A stretch of DNA of 64,000 bases, from the NCBI RefSeq assembly GCF_026627425.1, contig NZ_JAPNLH010000006.1:1-64000 (forward strand), in the 5' to 3' direction. A program made the position numbers and the translations under genes. Each line of letters opens with the position of its first letter. Position 1 is the stretch's first letter. A model generated the notes under the pieces. It searched no databases. It saw nothing but the letters and a program-made list of their open reading frames with translations, and had not been told where the DNA came from. This stretch comes from Arthrobacter endolithicus (lineage in GTDB: Bacteria; Actinomycetota; Actinomycetes; Actinomycetales; Micrococcaceae). Below, piece by piece: positions 46,716 to 56,480 of the stretch.

Positions 46716-47897
46716 GTGACTGTTACCGATTTTCCCTCCAGTGCCACCAGGCTTGAGTTGCCACCGCTGCAGCTCGGACCGATTACCGTGCCAACTCCGG
46801 TGGTGCTCGCGCCAATGGCCGGCATTACGAACACCGCCTTCCGCCGGCTCTGCCGCGAATACGGGGGTGGCCTGTACGTCTCCGAAATGGTCACCTCCCG
46901 CGCACTGGTTGAGCGGACGCCGGAATCCCTGCGGATCATTGAGCACGACGACGACGAAAAGGTCCGGTCGGTCCAGCTGTACGGCGTGGACCCGGCCACC
47001 GTCGGCAAGGCCGTCCGGATGCTGGTGGAGGAAGACCGTGCGGACCACATTGATTTGAACTTCGGCTGCCCGGTGGCCAAGGTCACGCGCAAGGGCGGCG
47101 GCGCGGCGCTTCCTTGGAAGACGGACCTGTTCACCGGCATCGTGCAGACAGCCGTCCGTGAGGCAGCCAAGGGGAACGTTCCGCTGACGATTAAAATGCG
47201 CAAGGGCATCGACGATGACCACCTGACCTACCTTGAGGCCGGCCGGATCGCGCGTGACAGTGGCGTTGCCGCCGTCGCCCTGCACGGACGAACGGCGTCG
47301 CAGTTCTATTCCGGCACGGCAGATTGGACCGCCATAGCGCGGCTGCGCGAGGCGCTGCCGGACATTCCAGTTCTGGGCAACGGCGACATTTGGAGCGCCG
47401 AAGACGCCATCCGGATGGTCCGCGAGACTGGCGTCGACGGCGTCGTGATCGGTCGCGGCTGCCAGGGACGGCCGTGGCTGTTCGGCGATCTGATGGCGGC
47501 TTTTGAAGGCAGCGAGCGGCGGTTCAAACCCGGGCTGGCGGACGTTTCGGACAGCGTTTACCGTCATGCTCAGCTGTTGATCGACACCTTCGGGGATGAG
47601 GACAAGGCGCTGCGGGATATCCGAAAGCACATGGCCTGGTACTTCAAGGGCTACGTGGTCGGCGGGGACCTGCGGGCCAAGCTTTCCACGGTTCCCACCC
47701 TGGAAGTGCTGCGTTCGCTGCTGGACCAGTTGGATCGGGACGCACCGTACCCGGGGTCCGACGCCGAGGGTCCACGCGGGCGGGCGGGTACTGCGAAACG
47801 GACGGCACTGCCGGAGGGCTGGCTCAACGACCGCGGACTGAGCCCGGTGCAGCAGGCCGGCATCGGCGCCGCGGAACTGGACGTGTCCGGTGGGTGA
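46716..47897 (+). CDS. dusB: tRNA-dihydrouridine synthase
   Basis: A 393-residue flavoenzyme that reduces uridine in the tRNA D-loop with NADPH. The FMN-binding start is VVLAPMAGITNTAFRRLC, the active-site Cys is in HIDLNFGCPVAKVTRKGGGAAL (near 110), and FMN contacts LHGRTASQFYSG and VLGNGDIWSAEDAIRMV follow; the C-terminal helical domain runs from about 270. A GAGAAT box at 46704-46709 lies six bases before GTG 46716 and supports that start. The stop lies in the first codons of the next gene, so dus and dgt are one transcript. The dusB subtype is assigned from overall similarity. Confidence 0.93.
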   Translation: MTVTDFPSSATRLELPPLQLGPITVPTPVVLAPMAGITNTAFRRLCREYGGGLYVSEMVTSRALVERTPESLRIIEHDDDEKVRSVQLYGVDPATVGKAVRMLVEEDRADHIDLNFGCPVAKVTRKGGGAALPWKTDLFTGIVQTAVREAAKGNVPLTIKMRKGIDDDHLTYLEAGRIARDSGVAAVALHGRTASQFYSGTADWTAIARLREALPDIPVLGNGDIWSAEDAIRMVRETGVDGVVIGRGCQGRPWLFGDLMAAFEGSERRFKPGLADVSDSVYRHAQLLIDTFGDEDKALRDIRKHMAWYFKGYVVGGDLRAKLSTVPTLEVLRSLLDQLDRDAPYPGSDAEGPRGRAGTAKRTALPEGWLNDRGLSPVQQAGIGAAELDVSGG

Positions 47898-49203
47898 GAC
47901 CGACTCGCCGAACGGGCAGGGCCTGCACGGATACGCCGCAGCCCCGGGGGCCTACACCGGGCAGGATGCGCAGCGCTGGGTCCAGGAGGCCCCCAAGAGC
48001 AACTACCGAACGCCGTTTGAACGGGACAGGGCCCGGGTGCTGCACTCTTCGGCTCTGCGCCGGCTGGGGGCAAAGACCCAGGTCGTGGCCCCGGATACGG
48101 ACGATTTTGTCCGCACACGGCTCACCCACAGCCTCGAAGTGGCGCAGGTCGGCCGGGATCTGGGGCGGGCGCTGGGTTGCGACCCGGACGTGGTGGACAC
48201 GGCCTGCCTGTCCCATGACCTGGGCCACCCGCCCTTTGGCCATAATGGCGAATCCGCGCTGAACGACATCGCGCACGCCATCGGCGGTTTTGAAGGCAAC
48301 GCACAGACCCTGCGGCTGCTGACCAGGCTCGAACCGAAGGTCCTCGACGTCTATGGCGGCCCGGCCGGGCTGAACCTGAGCCGGGCCAGCCTCGACGCCG
48401 CCTGCAAATACCCCTGGGCTGCGCCGGACGCGCCCATCATACACGGCCAGCGGACCAGTAAATTTGGTGCCTACCAGGATGACCTGCCCGTTTTCAGCTG
48501 GCTTCGTGAAGGTGCACCGGAGGCACATTCCTGCATCGAAGCACAGGTAATGGACCTGGCGGATGACATCTCCTATTCGGTCCACGACGTCGAAGACGCC
48601 ATAGTGGCCGGGCATTTCCAGCTCAAATGGCTGGATAATTCGGACCAGCGCAGCCGGGTTCTCGGCTATACACAGCAGTGGTACCTTCCACACAGTGACA
48701 CGGCGGAAATCGATCACGCTCTGCGCCGGCTGGAGGCAACCCCTGTCTGGGTTCGGCATGCGGACGGCAGCAGGGCCTCGATGGCCGCGTTGAAGAACAT
48801 GACCAGTCAGCTGATCGGCCGGTTCTGCCAGAGTGCGCTGGAGGCCACCCGCGGGCTCTACGGTCCGCAGCCGCTGACCCGCTACGCGGCGGATGTGATT
48901 GTGCCGCAGGAGACCGTGACGGAAATAGCCGTCATGAAGGGCCTGGCCACCACCTTCGTCATGACCACAGACCACCGCCAGCCCATCTATCAGCGCCAGC
49001 AGGACGTGCTCCAGGAGCTGGTCGCCGTGCTCAGCGCAGGAGGTGCGCAGCATCTGGAGACAATGTTCGCCGCGGACTGGGCGCAGGCCGCCGACGACGG
49101 CGCAAGGCTTCGCGTCGTCGTGGACCAGGTGGCGTCCCTTACCGACGTATCAGCCTTAGCCCTGCATGAGCGCCTTGTGGGCGCACGCCGGACGCTGCTG
49201 TAG
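47890..49203 (+). CDS. dgt: Deoxyguanosinetriphosphate triphosphohydrolase-like protein
   Basis: A 437-residue HD-domain enzyme that removes triphosphate from dGTP or other dNTPs. The metal ligands are His80 in TRLTHSLEVAQ and His109-Asp110 in SHDLGHPPFGHNGE; the fourth ligand Asp is in VMDLADDISYSVHDVEDA. LRLLTRLEPK and RVLHSSALRRLGAKTQV are typical of the family. GTG 47890 overlaps the dus stop by 8 bases. It fits the Dgt-like subfamily that often is next to dnaG in Actinobacteria, as seen here. Confidence 0.94.
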   Translation: MGETDSPNGQGLHGYAAAPGAYTGQDAQRWVQEAPKSNYRTPFERDRARVLHSSALRRLGAKTQVVAPDTDDFVRTRLTHSLEVAQVGRDLGRALGCDPDVVDTACLSHDLGHPPFGHNGESALNDIAHAIGGFEGNAQTLRLLTRLEPKVLDVYGGPAGLNLSRASLDAACKYPWAAPDAPIIHGQRTSKFGAYQDDLPVFSWLREGAPEAHSCIEAQVMDLADDISYSVHDVEDAIVAGHFQLKWLDNSDQRSRVLGYTQQWYLPHSDTAEIDHALRRLEATPVWVRHADGSRASMAALKNMTSQLIGRFCQSALEATRGLYGPQPLTRYAADVIVPQETVTEIAVMKGLATTFVMTTDHRQPIYQRQQDVLQELVAVLSAGGAQHLETMFAADWAQAADDGARLRVVVDQVASLTDVSALALHERLVGARRTLL

Positions 49204-49268
49204 GCAGCCGGGGGGGCAGTGACTGCGGCAGCAGTGGTGGCCTAGCCGGCCGTGTCCGAGCGGTCACG

Positions 49269-49274
49269 TAAGCT
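49269..49274 (+). promoter_or_regulatory. Likely -10 element for a leaderless dnaG transcript
   Basis: TAAGCT ends six bases before the dnaG ATG, with no ribosome site between. It repeats the geometry seen before ligA, hutI and the small gene at 56654. Confidence 0.45.
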
Positions 49275-49280
49275 TGTTCC

Positions 49281-51305
49281 ATGGCCGGGCTGATCAAACG
49301 CGAAGACATTGACGAGGTCCGGTCGCGCACGGATATCAAAGAGGTCGTTGACGGATACGTCACGCTCAAGACTGCCGGAATCGGTTCGTTCAAGGGACTG
49401 TGCCCCTTCCACGACGAGCGCAGCCCCTCCTTCCACGTCCGTCCGCAGATGGGCTATTTTCACTGCTTCGGCTGCCAGGAAAGCGGCGACGTGATCGCCT
49501 TCGTGCAGAAGATGGACCACAGCAGCTTCAGTGAAACTGTGGAAAAGCTGGCGGCCCGAATCGGCTTCGAACTCCATTACGAAGACGGCGGCTCCGGACC
49601 GCGGCGAGAGGAAATCGGGCGGCGCCAGCGGCTGCTCGACGCGCATAAAATAGCCGGCGAATTCTTCCGCGAACAGCTGCTCACCCCGGCAGCGGCCACC
49701 GGCCGCAGATTCCTGGCCGAACGCGGCTTTGAACGCTCCGCAGCGGACCATTTCGGGGTCGGGTTCGCGCCGCAAGGCTGGGATTCACTGCTTAGGCACC
49801 TCCGTGGCCGCGCCTTCACGGAAGAGGAACTCAGGCTCACCGGAATGTTCTCCGGCGGGGCAGCCGGTGGGGCCGGGACGAACCGATCGGGCGCCGGCGG
49901 CAGGTCAGGCGGAGCGGGGCAGGAGCGGTTCTATGACCGCTTCCGGGGCAGGCTCATCTGGCCGATCCGGGATATCTCCGGGGACACCATCGGCTTCGGC
50001 GCGCGCAAGCTCTTCGAGGACGACCAGGGACCGAAGTACCTGAATACTCCGGAAACGGCCCTCTACAAGAAGTCCCAGGTGCTGTACGGCATCGACCTTG
50101 CCAAACGGAACATCGCCAAAAAACGCCAGCTCGTCGTCGTTGAGGGCTACACGGATGTCATGGCGTGCCACTTGGCCGGCGTGGACACCGCCGTCGCCAC
50201 TTGTGGAACGGCCTTCGGAGCCGACCACATCAAGGTGGCCCGTCGGCTGTTGTCCGACGACGGCAGCGGGGGTGAAGTCGTCTTCACGTTCGACGGCGAC
50301 GCGGCAGGCCAGAAGGCGGCGCTGAAGGCCTTCGACGAGGACCAGCGCTTCGTCGCCCAGACGTACGTCGCCGTCGAACCTTCCGGCGCGGACCCCTGCG
50401 AACTCCGGCAGCGCAAGGGCGACGACGCCGTGCACTCACTGATCCGCTCCCGGCGCCCGCTCTTTGAATTCGCGATCCGTTCCGAGCTGGCGAAATTCGA
50501 CCTAAGCACTGTTGAAGGCCGGGTGCAGGGTCTGCGCGCCTGCGCCCCGGTGGTCGCCGCCATTCGGGACGGATCCACCCGGACGGGCTACAGCCAGGAA
50601 CTAGCAGGCTGGCTCGGGATCGCCGATCCCAACGAGGTGTTGCGGGCTGTCAACACGGCGCTCAGGCGCGGTCCCGCCCCCGCCCGCTCAGGCCGTCCGG
50701 GATCACCGGCGACAGGCACCCTCGATTCCGGACCCGCTGATCCGAGAGGCGTCCAAAGGCCCGGTACCCAGCGGCCCGGCACGCACGCCGGTACGCAGCA
50801 AGCGGCCGTCCAGTCCGCCGCGCCGCGGCACGAGCGTCCCGATCCCAAGGATCCTGCCGTCCGGATGGAGCGTGAGGCGCTGGAAGTGGCTTTGCAGCAG
50901 CCGGGGCTGCTCAGCACCGACGATTGGGCACAATTCTCCGAGGCCGAATTCGCCGTCCCTGCTTATCGGGCCGTCCACCAGGCCATCCGTGCGGTGGGGG
51001 ACGCTGGAACAACGCCGGCACAGTGGCTGGAGCAGGTCCGGCAGGAGCTTCCGGAACCTCTACGGCCGGTCGTTGCCGAGCTGGCCGTAACGCCGCTCCC
51101 GGCCACCAACGACGATACCCTGCGCAATTATTGTCTGGACATCATGCGCAGGCTCTTTGAAATGCAGATAACGCGGCTCAAGGCCGAGAAAATGGGCGCT
51201 CTGCAGCGCATGGATCCCAGCGCAGATCCTGCCGCTTCGCAGCAGCTGCAGAGGGAACTAATGGAACTCGAGATCCGCCGCCGGAGCCTGCGTGGAGACC
51301 GCTGA
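49281..51305 (+). CDS. dnaG: DNA primase
   Basis: A 674-residue primase that makes RNA primers for replication. The N-terminal zinc ribbon has Cys41, His44, Cys62 and Cys65 (CPFHDERS to CFGCQESGD). The catalytic core includes DRFRGRLIWPIRDISGDTIGFGAR and the TOPRIM domain from VVVEGYTDVMACHLAG to FDGDAAGQKAALKA (the two acidic metal sites). The C-terminal helicase-binding domain from about 520 follows a disordered Pro/Gly/Arg linker. It has its own promoter-like box after dgt; tRNA-Asn lies 75 bases beyond. Confidence 0.97.
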   Translation: MAGLIKREDIDEVRSRTDIKEVVDGYVTLKTAGIGSFKGLCPFHDERSPSFHVRPQMGYFHCFGCQESGDVIAFVQKMDHSSFSETVEKLAARIGFELHYEDGGSGPRREEIGRRQRLLDAHKIAGEFFREQLLTPAAATGRRFLAERGFERSAADHFGVGFAPQGWDSLLRHLRGRAFTEEELRLTGMFSGGAAGGAGTNRSGAGGRSGGAGQERFYDRFRGRLIWPIRDISGDTIGFGARKLFEDDQGPKYLNTPETALYKKSQVLYGIDLAKRNIAKKRQLVVVEGYTDVMACHLAGVDTAVATCGTAFGADHIKVARRLLSDDGSGGEVVFTFDGDAAGQKAALKAFDEDQRFVAQTYVAVEPSGADPCELRQRKGDDAVHSLIRSRRPLFEFAIRSELAKFDLSTVEGRVQGLRACAPVVAAIRDGSTRTGYSQELAGWLGIADPNEVLRAVNTALRRGPAPARSGRPGSPATGTLDSGPADPRGVQRPGTQRPGTHAGTQQAAVQSAAPRHERPDPKDPAVRMEREALEVALQQPGLLSTDDWAQFSEAEFAVPAYRAVHQAIRAVGDAGTTPAQWLEQVRQELPEPLRPVVAELAVTPLPATNDDTLRNYCLDIMRRLFEMQITRLKAEKMGALQRMDPSADPAASQQLQRELMELEIRRRSLRGDR

Positions 51306-51379
51306 GCGCAGGGAAGGGAAGGCTCCCGCCTGGCGATTTCGCGCCAGTGAAAACCTTTGTTATTGTTGATTCTGCGCGA

Positions 51380-51452
51380 TCCCCTGTAGCTCAATTGGCA
51401 GAGCATTCGACTGTTAATCGAAGGGTTGCTGGTTCAAGTCCAGCCGGGGGAG
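51380..51452 (+). tRNA. tRNA-Asn (GTT)
   Basis: A full cloverleaf: acceptor stem TCCCCTG with CGGGGGA, D-arm GCTC...GAGC, anticodon arm TTCGACTGTTAATCGAA with GTT at the centre, and T-arm GCTGG TTCAAGT CCAGC. The discriminator is G at 51452 and CCA is not encoded. Together with gatCAB, Asn-tRNA could be produced by amidation if no AsnRS is encoded elsewhere. Confidence 0.97.
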
Positions 51453-51675
51453 CGATAGGGAGGCTCTGGCCAGCGGAAACGCCGGTCGGGGCCTCTTTTC
51501 TTCTTGGTGTTGCGACGCTGGCGGTGGGCAGGTCCCCGTTTGGAAAGCGTAAAAACCCGGTTCTGACCGTTAAGGATCCGTTAAAGCCACGGCCCCGCAG
51601 GGCCGGCCAGCCGTAAAATCGATTGAGCCGGATAATCACCTTCCTCCCGGTCACCCGTTGTGGATTGGAACCGTC

Positions 51676-52357
51676 ATGTGGAAACTGCAGCGTGTCCTTC
51701 CGGCCCGGTCCACCCGACGGACCACGTCGCTGGTCACCCCGGGCAGCCCTGTGCAAGGGGGGCCCGGGCAGGAGGCGGCCGTCACGAACGACACCGATTT
51801 CATCACCGTCGACGACGGCGGCACGTTCACTTACTACCCCTCCTCGGCCGCCCTGTGCGGGGACTTTGAATACGCCGGTCAAACCGAATCCATCATCGAC
51901 CGCGGTGCCAACCACTACCCGCTCATTCTTGATAAAAGCCGCCATGTCGCGCTGGGACGTAGCCTGGGGAAGGCGGACATGCTTTGGCTGCGCACCGCGT
52001 GGCGCGAAGTCCAGGAAGCGGCGCCGCAGCTTTATCCGCTCAACCGTGAACTCGCCGTCGCTGACCCGGCGTTTTTGTCCGGTCTTCGAAATCCTGGAAC
52101 TGACCGCCGGCTATCGGCCGGCAGACCGAGTTTGGACAGTAAGCCTGCCTGGGCAGGACAGCAACCTTGAATCGCTGCCCGATCTGACGGCGCTGCTCTT
52201 AGGACTGGCAGATCTGTCTGCAGTCACGGTCGAAGACCCGTACGGATGTCACTATCGGCCTACCTGTATTGACCGGCAAGGCCCCAGCATCCCGGGACGG
52301 CATTTTGTTCTCTACACCGAGATATCCGCAGCAAAGCCGGGGCGGAGGCCGCTGTAA
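51676..52357 (+). pseudogene. Frameshifted gene of unknown function
   Basis: Two frames join into one protein. Frame one runs from ATG 51676 through TNDTDFITVDDGGTFTYYPSS and SIIDRGANHYPLILDKSRHVALG to NRELAVADPAF; it then goes out of register. The other frame continues CPVFEILELTAGYRPADRVWTV to the stop at 52355-52357. The junction is a run of five T at 52072-52076; removing one T rejoins a protein of about 226 residues (AFCPVFEILEL). So the gene is either inactive or the base is a sequencing or assembly slip. The restored protein has no domain I recognise. Confidence 0.65.
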
Positions 52358-52498
52358 CAGCGCGGGACAATGCGCGATGCCGTGAGCCGTCCCGGCGTCG
52401 CGGCGTAAAGGTATCGTCAAGACCGCACTGCAGCTGTGCTGGCGGTGCTAGTGTCTGCTGTGATCGCGGTGCAGGGTATAGCGCGGAAAAGAGATACA

Positions 52499-54475
52499 GT
52501 GACGACGTTGAGCAGGCCGCCGGCGGATCCGGGTGAGCCGAGGGTCCGGCCGGGCGCGGCCATGAAGGCATGGCTCTTACATGGTCTGCCCCAGACGAAG
52601 GGGCTGCATCAAGGTCCTCATGCGGTGCCTGCCGCTGATGAGAAGAAGCACGCATGGTGGCAGGTCATGTGCCTCACGGGGGTGGATTATTTCTCCACCC
52701 TCGGCTACCAGCCGGCCATCGCCGCATTGGCCGCCGGTGTGATCTCGCCGCTGGCTACGCTGGTGCTCATCGGCGTCACCTTGTTCGGCGCACTGCCTGT
52801 CTATCATCGGGTGGCCACGGAAAGCCCCCATGGCTCGGGTTCCATCGCCATGTTGGAGCGGCTTCTTCCCAAGTGGGGCGGCAAGTTCTTTGTTCTGGCG
52901 CTGCTCGGCTTCGCGGCGACCGACTTCATGATCACCATGACCCTCTCGGCTGCCGACGCGACCGCCCACCTGATCCAGAACCCGTTGATGCCCGGCTGGC
53001 TGCATGGCCAGAACGTTCTCGTCACTGTTTTCCTGCTGGCGTTGCTGGGCGCGGTGTTCCTGCGCGGTTTCAAGGAAGCCATTGGCGTCGCTGTGGTGCT
53101 GGTGGGGATTTACCTGGGGCTGAACGCCGTGCTTGTGGTGGCGATGCTCGTGCAGGCCCTGACCCACCCGGTAGCGGTCGGAAACTGGTGGACGGCTCTG
53201 TCCACGTCCCACGGCAATCCGCTGATGGTTGTCGGGATCGCCGTGCTCGTGTTTCCCAAGCTTGCCCTTGGCCTTTCCGGTTTCGAAACCGGCGTGGCCG
53301 TGATGCCCCAGATCCGCGGAGATGCCGCCGATACCGAAGAAAAGCCGACAGGGCGCATCCGTGGCACGAAGCGGCTGCTGACAACAGCCGCGCTCATCAT
53401 GAGTGCTTTCCTGATCACCACCAGCTTCACGACGGTGGTGCTGATCCCGGAACAGGAATTCCAACCCGGTGGCCAGGCCGACGGACGCGCTCTGGCCTTT
53501 TTGGCCCACCAGTACATGGGGGTGGGGTTCGGCACCATCTATGATCTGAGCACCATCGCGATCCTGTGGTTCGCCGGGGCCTCGGCGATGGCCGGTCTGC
53601 TGAACCTGGTGCCCCGCTATTTGCCCCGGTACGGGATGGCCCCGCAGTGGGCCGGTGCCACGCGGCCGCTGGTGCTGGTCTTTACTTTGATCGGGTTCGT
53701 CATCACTTTCCTCTTCAACGCCAATGTCGATGCCCAGGGCGGCGCGTATGCCACGGGGGTGCTGGTCCTGATGACCTCCGCCGCCGTCGCGGTGACGCTT
53801 TCAGCCCGGCGCCGAAGGCAGCGCCGGCTGGCGCTGGGATTCGGGGTGATTGCGGTCGTCTTCAGCTACACAACGATCACTAATATCATCGAACGACCCG
53901 AAGGCATCCGGATCGCCGCCATCTTTATTCTCGGCATCGTCGTGATTTCGATGCTCTCCCGGGTGCGCCGTTCTTTTGAACTGCACGCAACCTCCATCCG
54001 TTTCGATGAGCAGGCCATGGAATTTGTCGCGACGGACGAGACCGGACCGATCCAGATCATCGCGCACGAACCGAAAAAGCTCAGTGCCGCAGCCTACCGG
54101 CACAAACTGACTACCGCGATGGAGAGCAGTCACCTGAATGTTCAGGGACAGGTGATCTTTCTCGAGGTCGTGGTGGATGACTCCTCGGACTTTGAGACGG
54201 ACCTTGAAGTGCACGGTATTACTCGGCATGGGTTCCGCGTTCTTCAGGTTCACGGACCGGTAGTGCCAAACACCATCGCCTCGGTACTGCTTCGCATCCG
54301 TGACGTCACTGGGCTGATGCCGCACATCTACTTCCGCTGGACCGAGGGTAACCCGATTAAAAATCTGTTGCGCTTCCTTTTCTTCGGACAGGGCGAAATT
54401 GCTCCCGTCACCAGGGAAGTGCTGCGCGAGGCCGAACCCGACGTGACCCGGCGGCCCTGGGTCCATGTTGAATGA
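52499..54475 (+). CDS. APC-superfamily permease
   Basis: A 658-residue transporter: a polar N-terminal tail of about 60 residues, then about 12 membrane segments ([23 protein letters not shown] to [16 protein letters not shown]), then a soluble C-terminal domain of about 160 residues ([18 protein letters not shown] to [10 protein letters not shown]). The N-terminal helix 1 with [13 protein letters not shown] is APC/amino-acid-polyamine type; the large C-terminal domain resembles that of some potassium or amino-acid permeases. GTG 52499 is chosen; ATG 52562 is an alternative nearer the first helix. It is convergent with the antiporter with a 5-base gap. The substrate is not certain. Confidence 0.86.
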   Translation: MTTLSRPPADPGEPRVRPGAAMKAWLLHGLPQTKGLHQGPHAVPAADEKKHAWWQVMCLTGVDYFSTLGYQPAIAALAAGVISPLATLVLIGVTLFGALPVYHRVATESPHGSGSIAMLERLLPKWGGKFFVLALLGFAATDFMITMTLSAADATAHLIQNPLMPGWLHGQNVLVTVFLLALLGAVFLRGFKEAIGVAVVLVGIYLGLNAVLVVAMLVQALTHPVAVGNWWTALSTSHGNPLMVVGIAVLVFPKLALGLSGFETGVAVMPQIRGDAADTEEKPTGRIRGTKRLLTTAALIMSAFLITTSFTTVVLIPEQEFQPGGQADGRALAFLAHQYMGVGFGTIYDLSTIAILWFAGASAMAGLLNLVPRYLPRYGMAPQWAGATRPLVLVFTLIGFVITFLFNANVDAQGGAYATGVLVLMTSAAVAVTLSARRRRQRRLALGFGVIAVVFSYTTITNIIERPEGIRIAAIFILGIVVISMLSRVRRSFELHATSIRFDEQAMEFVATDETGPIQIIAHEPKKLSAAAYRHKLTTAMESSHLNVQGQVIFLEVVVDDSSDFETDLEVHGITRHGFRVLQVHGPVVPNTIASVLLRIRDVTGLMPHIYFRWTEGNPIKNLLRFLFFGQGEIAPVTREVLREAEPDVTRRPWVHVE

Positions 54476-54480
54476 CCTCC

Positions 54481-55629
54481 CTACCTGATTCGTCCGCTGC
54501 TGGATTTTGCCCGCCGCGCGTAGATACTCGCGGCCGCCGCCGTGGTGGCCACAGTCACCAGAGCGCCAAGCAGGATTCCGGCATCCTCGCCTGCAGAGAG
54601 CAGACCCGATTGCACGCCCAGGGTCGCTGCCGCGATCGGAACGCCGAGCTGGCCGGCGGATACGATGCCCAGCAGCCATGGCAACCCGACTGCGCGCGCG
54701 GCCAGATGCGCAACGACTGCCGCACCGCCAAGGCACAGCCCGAGGATAATCATGCCGGGGTGCATGGCGAGTCCGTGCAAATCGATCGAGGAACCGAGCC
54801 AGATGAAGAACAACGGGCCGAAGAATCCTTCCGTGATGCCGAAAAGCTGCCGGGCAAGCCGCCGCGGTTCACCGATCGATCCGACCACCGAGCCGAGCGC
54901 GAATCCGGCCAGCATGATCGAGACATGGGAGACCTGTGCGAGCGCCGCCAACGTGAGCAGCAGAAGCAGGCTCACGCGAAGCTCGAGGGCAAACCGACGG
55001 CTCTCGGACCAACGGTGAAAACGCCGCAAAGCCTTCCGACGATCCAATACATGCAAAACGGCGAAAAGGACTGCGGCGGCTGCAGCGATTCCGAGTGTGC
55101 CAAGAGCCGCGGGCCCGGCATGGGCAGGGTCAATCGCCGACGGCAGGGCTACGATGCACACCAGATCGGCAACGGCCACCTGAACGGTCAGCCGCAGAAC
55201 TGCGTTCCCACGCAGGTGCAGGGAACTCGTAATCGGCAAGATCAGAGCCGCCGACGAGGATGCGATCAGAACCGCATACAACGTGGCATGCCCTGTGCCG
55301 AATACGGCGGACAACGCCGCGCCCGCCCCCACGGCAACGGCACCGACAAGGACAGCGCCTTGGATGCCATGCTTGAGTGCTACGGCGACTGCCGGGTTAT
55401 GTAGTGGTACGTGCGCCCCGACGATGAACATGGTGAGGCCGAATCCGATGTTCGCGAGCAAGCGGAACGTTGGCTCGGAGGGATCCACAAGTCCTAATCC
55501 CGACGCGCCGATGACAACGCCGGCCAACAACTCACCAACCACAACGGGAATATTCCACGAACGCCGGCCAGCGACGATCGGACCCAGTAAGCCGGCGAGC
55601 ACAACGAGCGTAAGGGTTGCGAAGCTCAT
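54481..55629 (-). CDS. CPA2-family cation:proton antiporter (Kef-type)
   Basis: A 382-residue integral membrane protein with about 12 hydrophobic segments and no regulatory RCK domain. The N-terminus is LTLVVLAGLLGPIVAGRRSWNIPVVVGELLAGVVIGASG and the second half carries LFFIWLGSSIDLHGL, the usual Na/H exchanger-fold landmarks. It exchanges protons for Na or K, used for pH or salt stress. ATG 55629 begins it. It converges on the APC permease with stops five bases apart. Its promoter lies near 55630-55750, divergent from the small membrane protein gene. Confidence 0.87.
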   Translation of the reverse strand: MSFATLTLVVLAGLLGPIVAGRRSWNIPVVVGELLAGVVIGASGLGLVDPSEPTFRLLANIGFGLTMFIVGAHVPLHNPAVAVALKHGIQGAVLVGAVAVGAGAALSAVFGTGHATLYAVLIASSSAALILPITSSLHLRGNAVLRLTVQVAVADLVCIVALPSAIDPAHAGPAALGTLGIAAAAAVLFAVLHVLDRRKALRRFHRWSESRRFALELRVSLLLLLTLAALAQVSHVSIMLAGFALGSVVGSIGEPRRLARQLFGITEGFFGPLFFIWLGSSIDLHGLAMHPGMIILGLCLGGAAVVAHLAARAVGLPWLLGIVSAGQLGVPIAAATLGVQSGLLSAGEDAGILLGALVTVATTAAAASIYARRAKSSSGRIR

Positions 55630-55762
55630 GTGCTCACACTAACCGCAGGCTCAGGTCACCGAACTGTCCCTGCGGGTGTTGGCGAACAGCACCGATGACC
55701 GGCAGCATCGGGCCCTGCCCGCGCTGCTATGCATATTTGGACTCGCATAGTACGTTTGTATA

Positions 55763-55921
55763 ATGGTTGGATTAATAGCTGTACTTCTTGTCGTTTGGCT
55801 GGTCCTCGCGATCCTGGGTTTTGTGGTCAAGGGACTGGTTTGGTTGGCCGTCGTCGGAATCATCTTGTTCGTGGCCACTGGAGTCATCGGTTGGGTCCGG
55901 CGCAAGGCATTGAGTAAGTAA
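55763..55921 (+). CDS. Small hydrophobic membrane protein
   Basis: A 52-residue protein, almost wholly hydrophobic: MVGLIAVLLVVWLVLAILGF, then VVKGLVWLAVVGIILFVATGVIGWVRRKALSK, with two transmembrane spans (4-22, 26-44) and a positively charged C-terminus. It resembles the hydrophobic proteins common in Actinobacteria. No Shine-Dalgarno sequence is visible before ATG 55763. A strong terminator follows seven bases after the stop, which supports a real short transcription unit. Function is unknown. Confidence 0.72.
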   Translation: MVGLIAVLLVVWLVLAILGFVVKGLVWLAVVGIILFVATGVIGWVRRKALSK

Positions 55922-55927
55922 TTCCCG

Positions 55928-55959
55928 AAAGGTCGGCCGCTTTGCAGCGGCCGACCTTT
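55928..55959 (+). terminator. Rho-independent terminator
   Basis: A perfect 13-base-pair stem (AAAGGTCGGCCGC at 55928-55940 with GCGGCCGACCTTT at 55947-55959) with a 6-base loop, ending in a TTTT run. It closes the small membrane protein gene; the leading A run also gives it some activity on the other strand. Confidence 0.9.
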
Positions 55960-56029
55960 TGAGCTCCGTAGCCCCGTTCACGGTTGTTGGTTCCCTCTGC
56001 GGAAACAGCTGGAACTGCGGCGATGATTT

Positions 56030-56437
56030 CTAGACGAAGCTCATCTCAACCTGCAGGAAGCGTTCAGCTTCGGCCACCGCGGCCGCAAACGCTTCATCCT
56101 CGGTTGGGGATTGCCGTGGCAGGCGGGGGTGCCATTCGTGTGCGGATGAACGCACGCGTTCAAAGCCGGCTCCGGGCGGGGCATAAAAGATGCCAAAACG
56201 TTGTACCGGCCATTCCGGTGATGTCTCCGGAGCCACCAGCATTGCCGCACCGAGGGCTGGATTGAACCACTGGGCTATTGGCCGGCGTCGATCCTCGGCA
56301 AATAACCCGCCCGCAAAAAGGGTGGCAGATTCGTGGCCGGATTCCGCACACAAGCGATCCCACCACAGGCTCAAGAGAGAATTGTCCTGCCTTTGCCACG
56401 TGGCTGGAATCGGCTCAGGATACTGCCTTTTAGGCAT
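56030..56437 (-). CDS. Conserved hypothetical protein, actinobacterial
   Basis: A 135-residue soluble protein with no signal peptide or membrane span. It opens MPKRQYPEPIPATWQRQDNS, has SLWWDRLCAESGHESATLF and APETSPEWPVQRFGIFYAPP, and ends in a helical EDEAFAAAVAEAERFLQ. I recognise no domain. Codon third positions are GC-rich as in neighbouring genes, and the composition is protein-like, so it is probably real. It follows the small gene at 56481-56654 on the same strand after 43 bases. Confidence 0.6.
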   Translation of the reverse strand: MPKRQYPEPIPATWQRQDNSLLSLWWDRLCAESGHESATLFAGGLFAEDRRRPIAQWFNPALGAAMLVAPETSPEWPVQRFGIFYAPPGAGFERVRSSAHEWHPRLPRQSPTEDEAFAAAVAEAERFLQVEMSFV

Positions 56438-56480
56438 GTACCGATTTTATCCCTGCGGGCGTCCCGGGAACAGAGGGCGG

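Noticed and set aside
45753-47630. 625-codon minus-strand frame over the GNAT-dus region
   Set aside because: It crosses two established genes and their gap, with unlikely composition.
51380-51452. tRNA-Asn as an attachment site for an integrated element
   Set aside because: No integrase or duplicated tRNA end was found nearby; flanking genes are housekeeping or unknown. The same holds for tRNA-Met at 63653.
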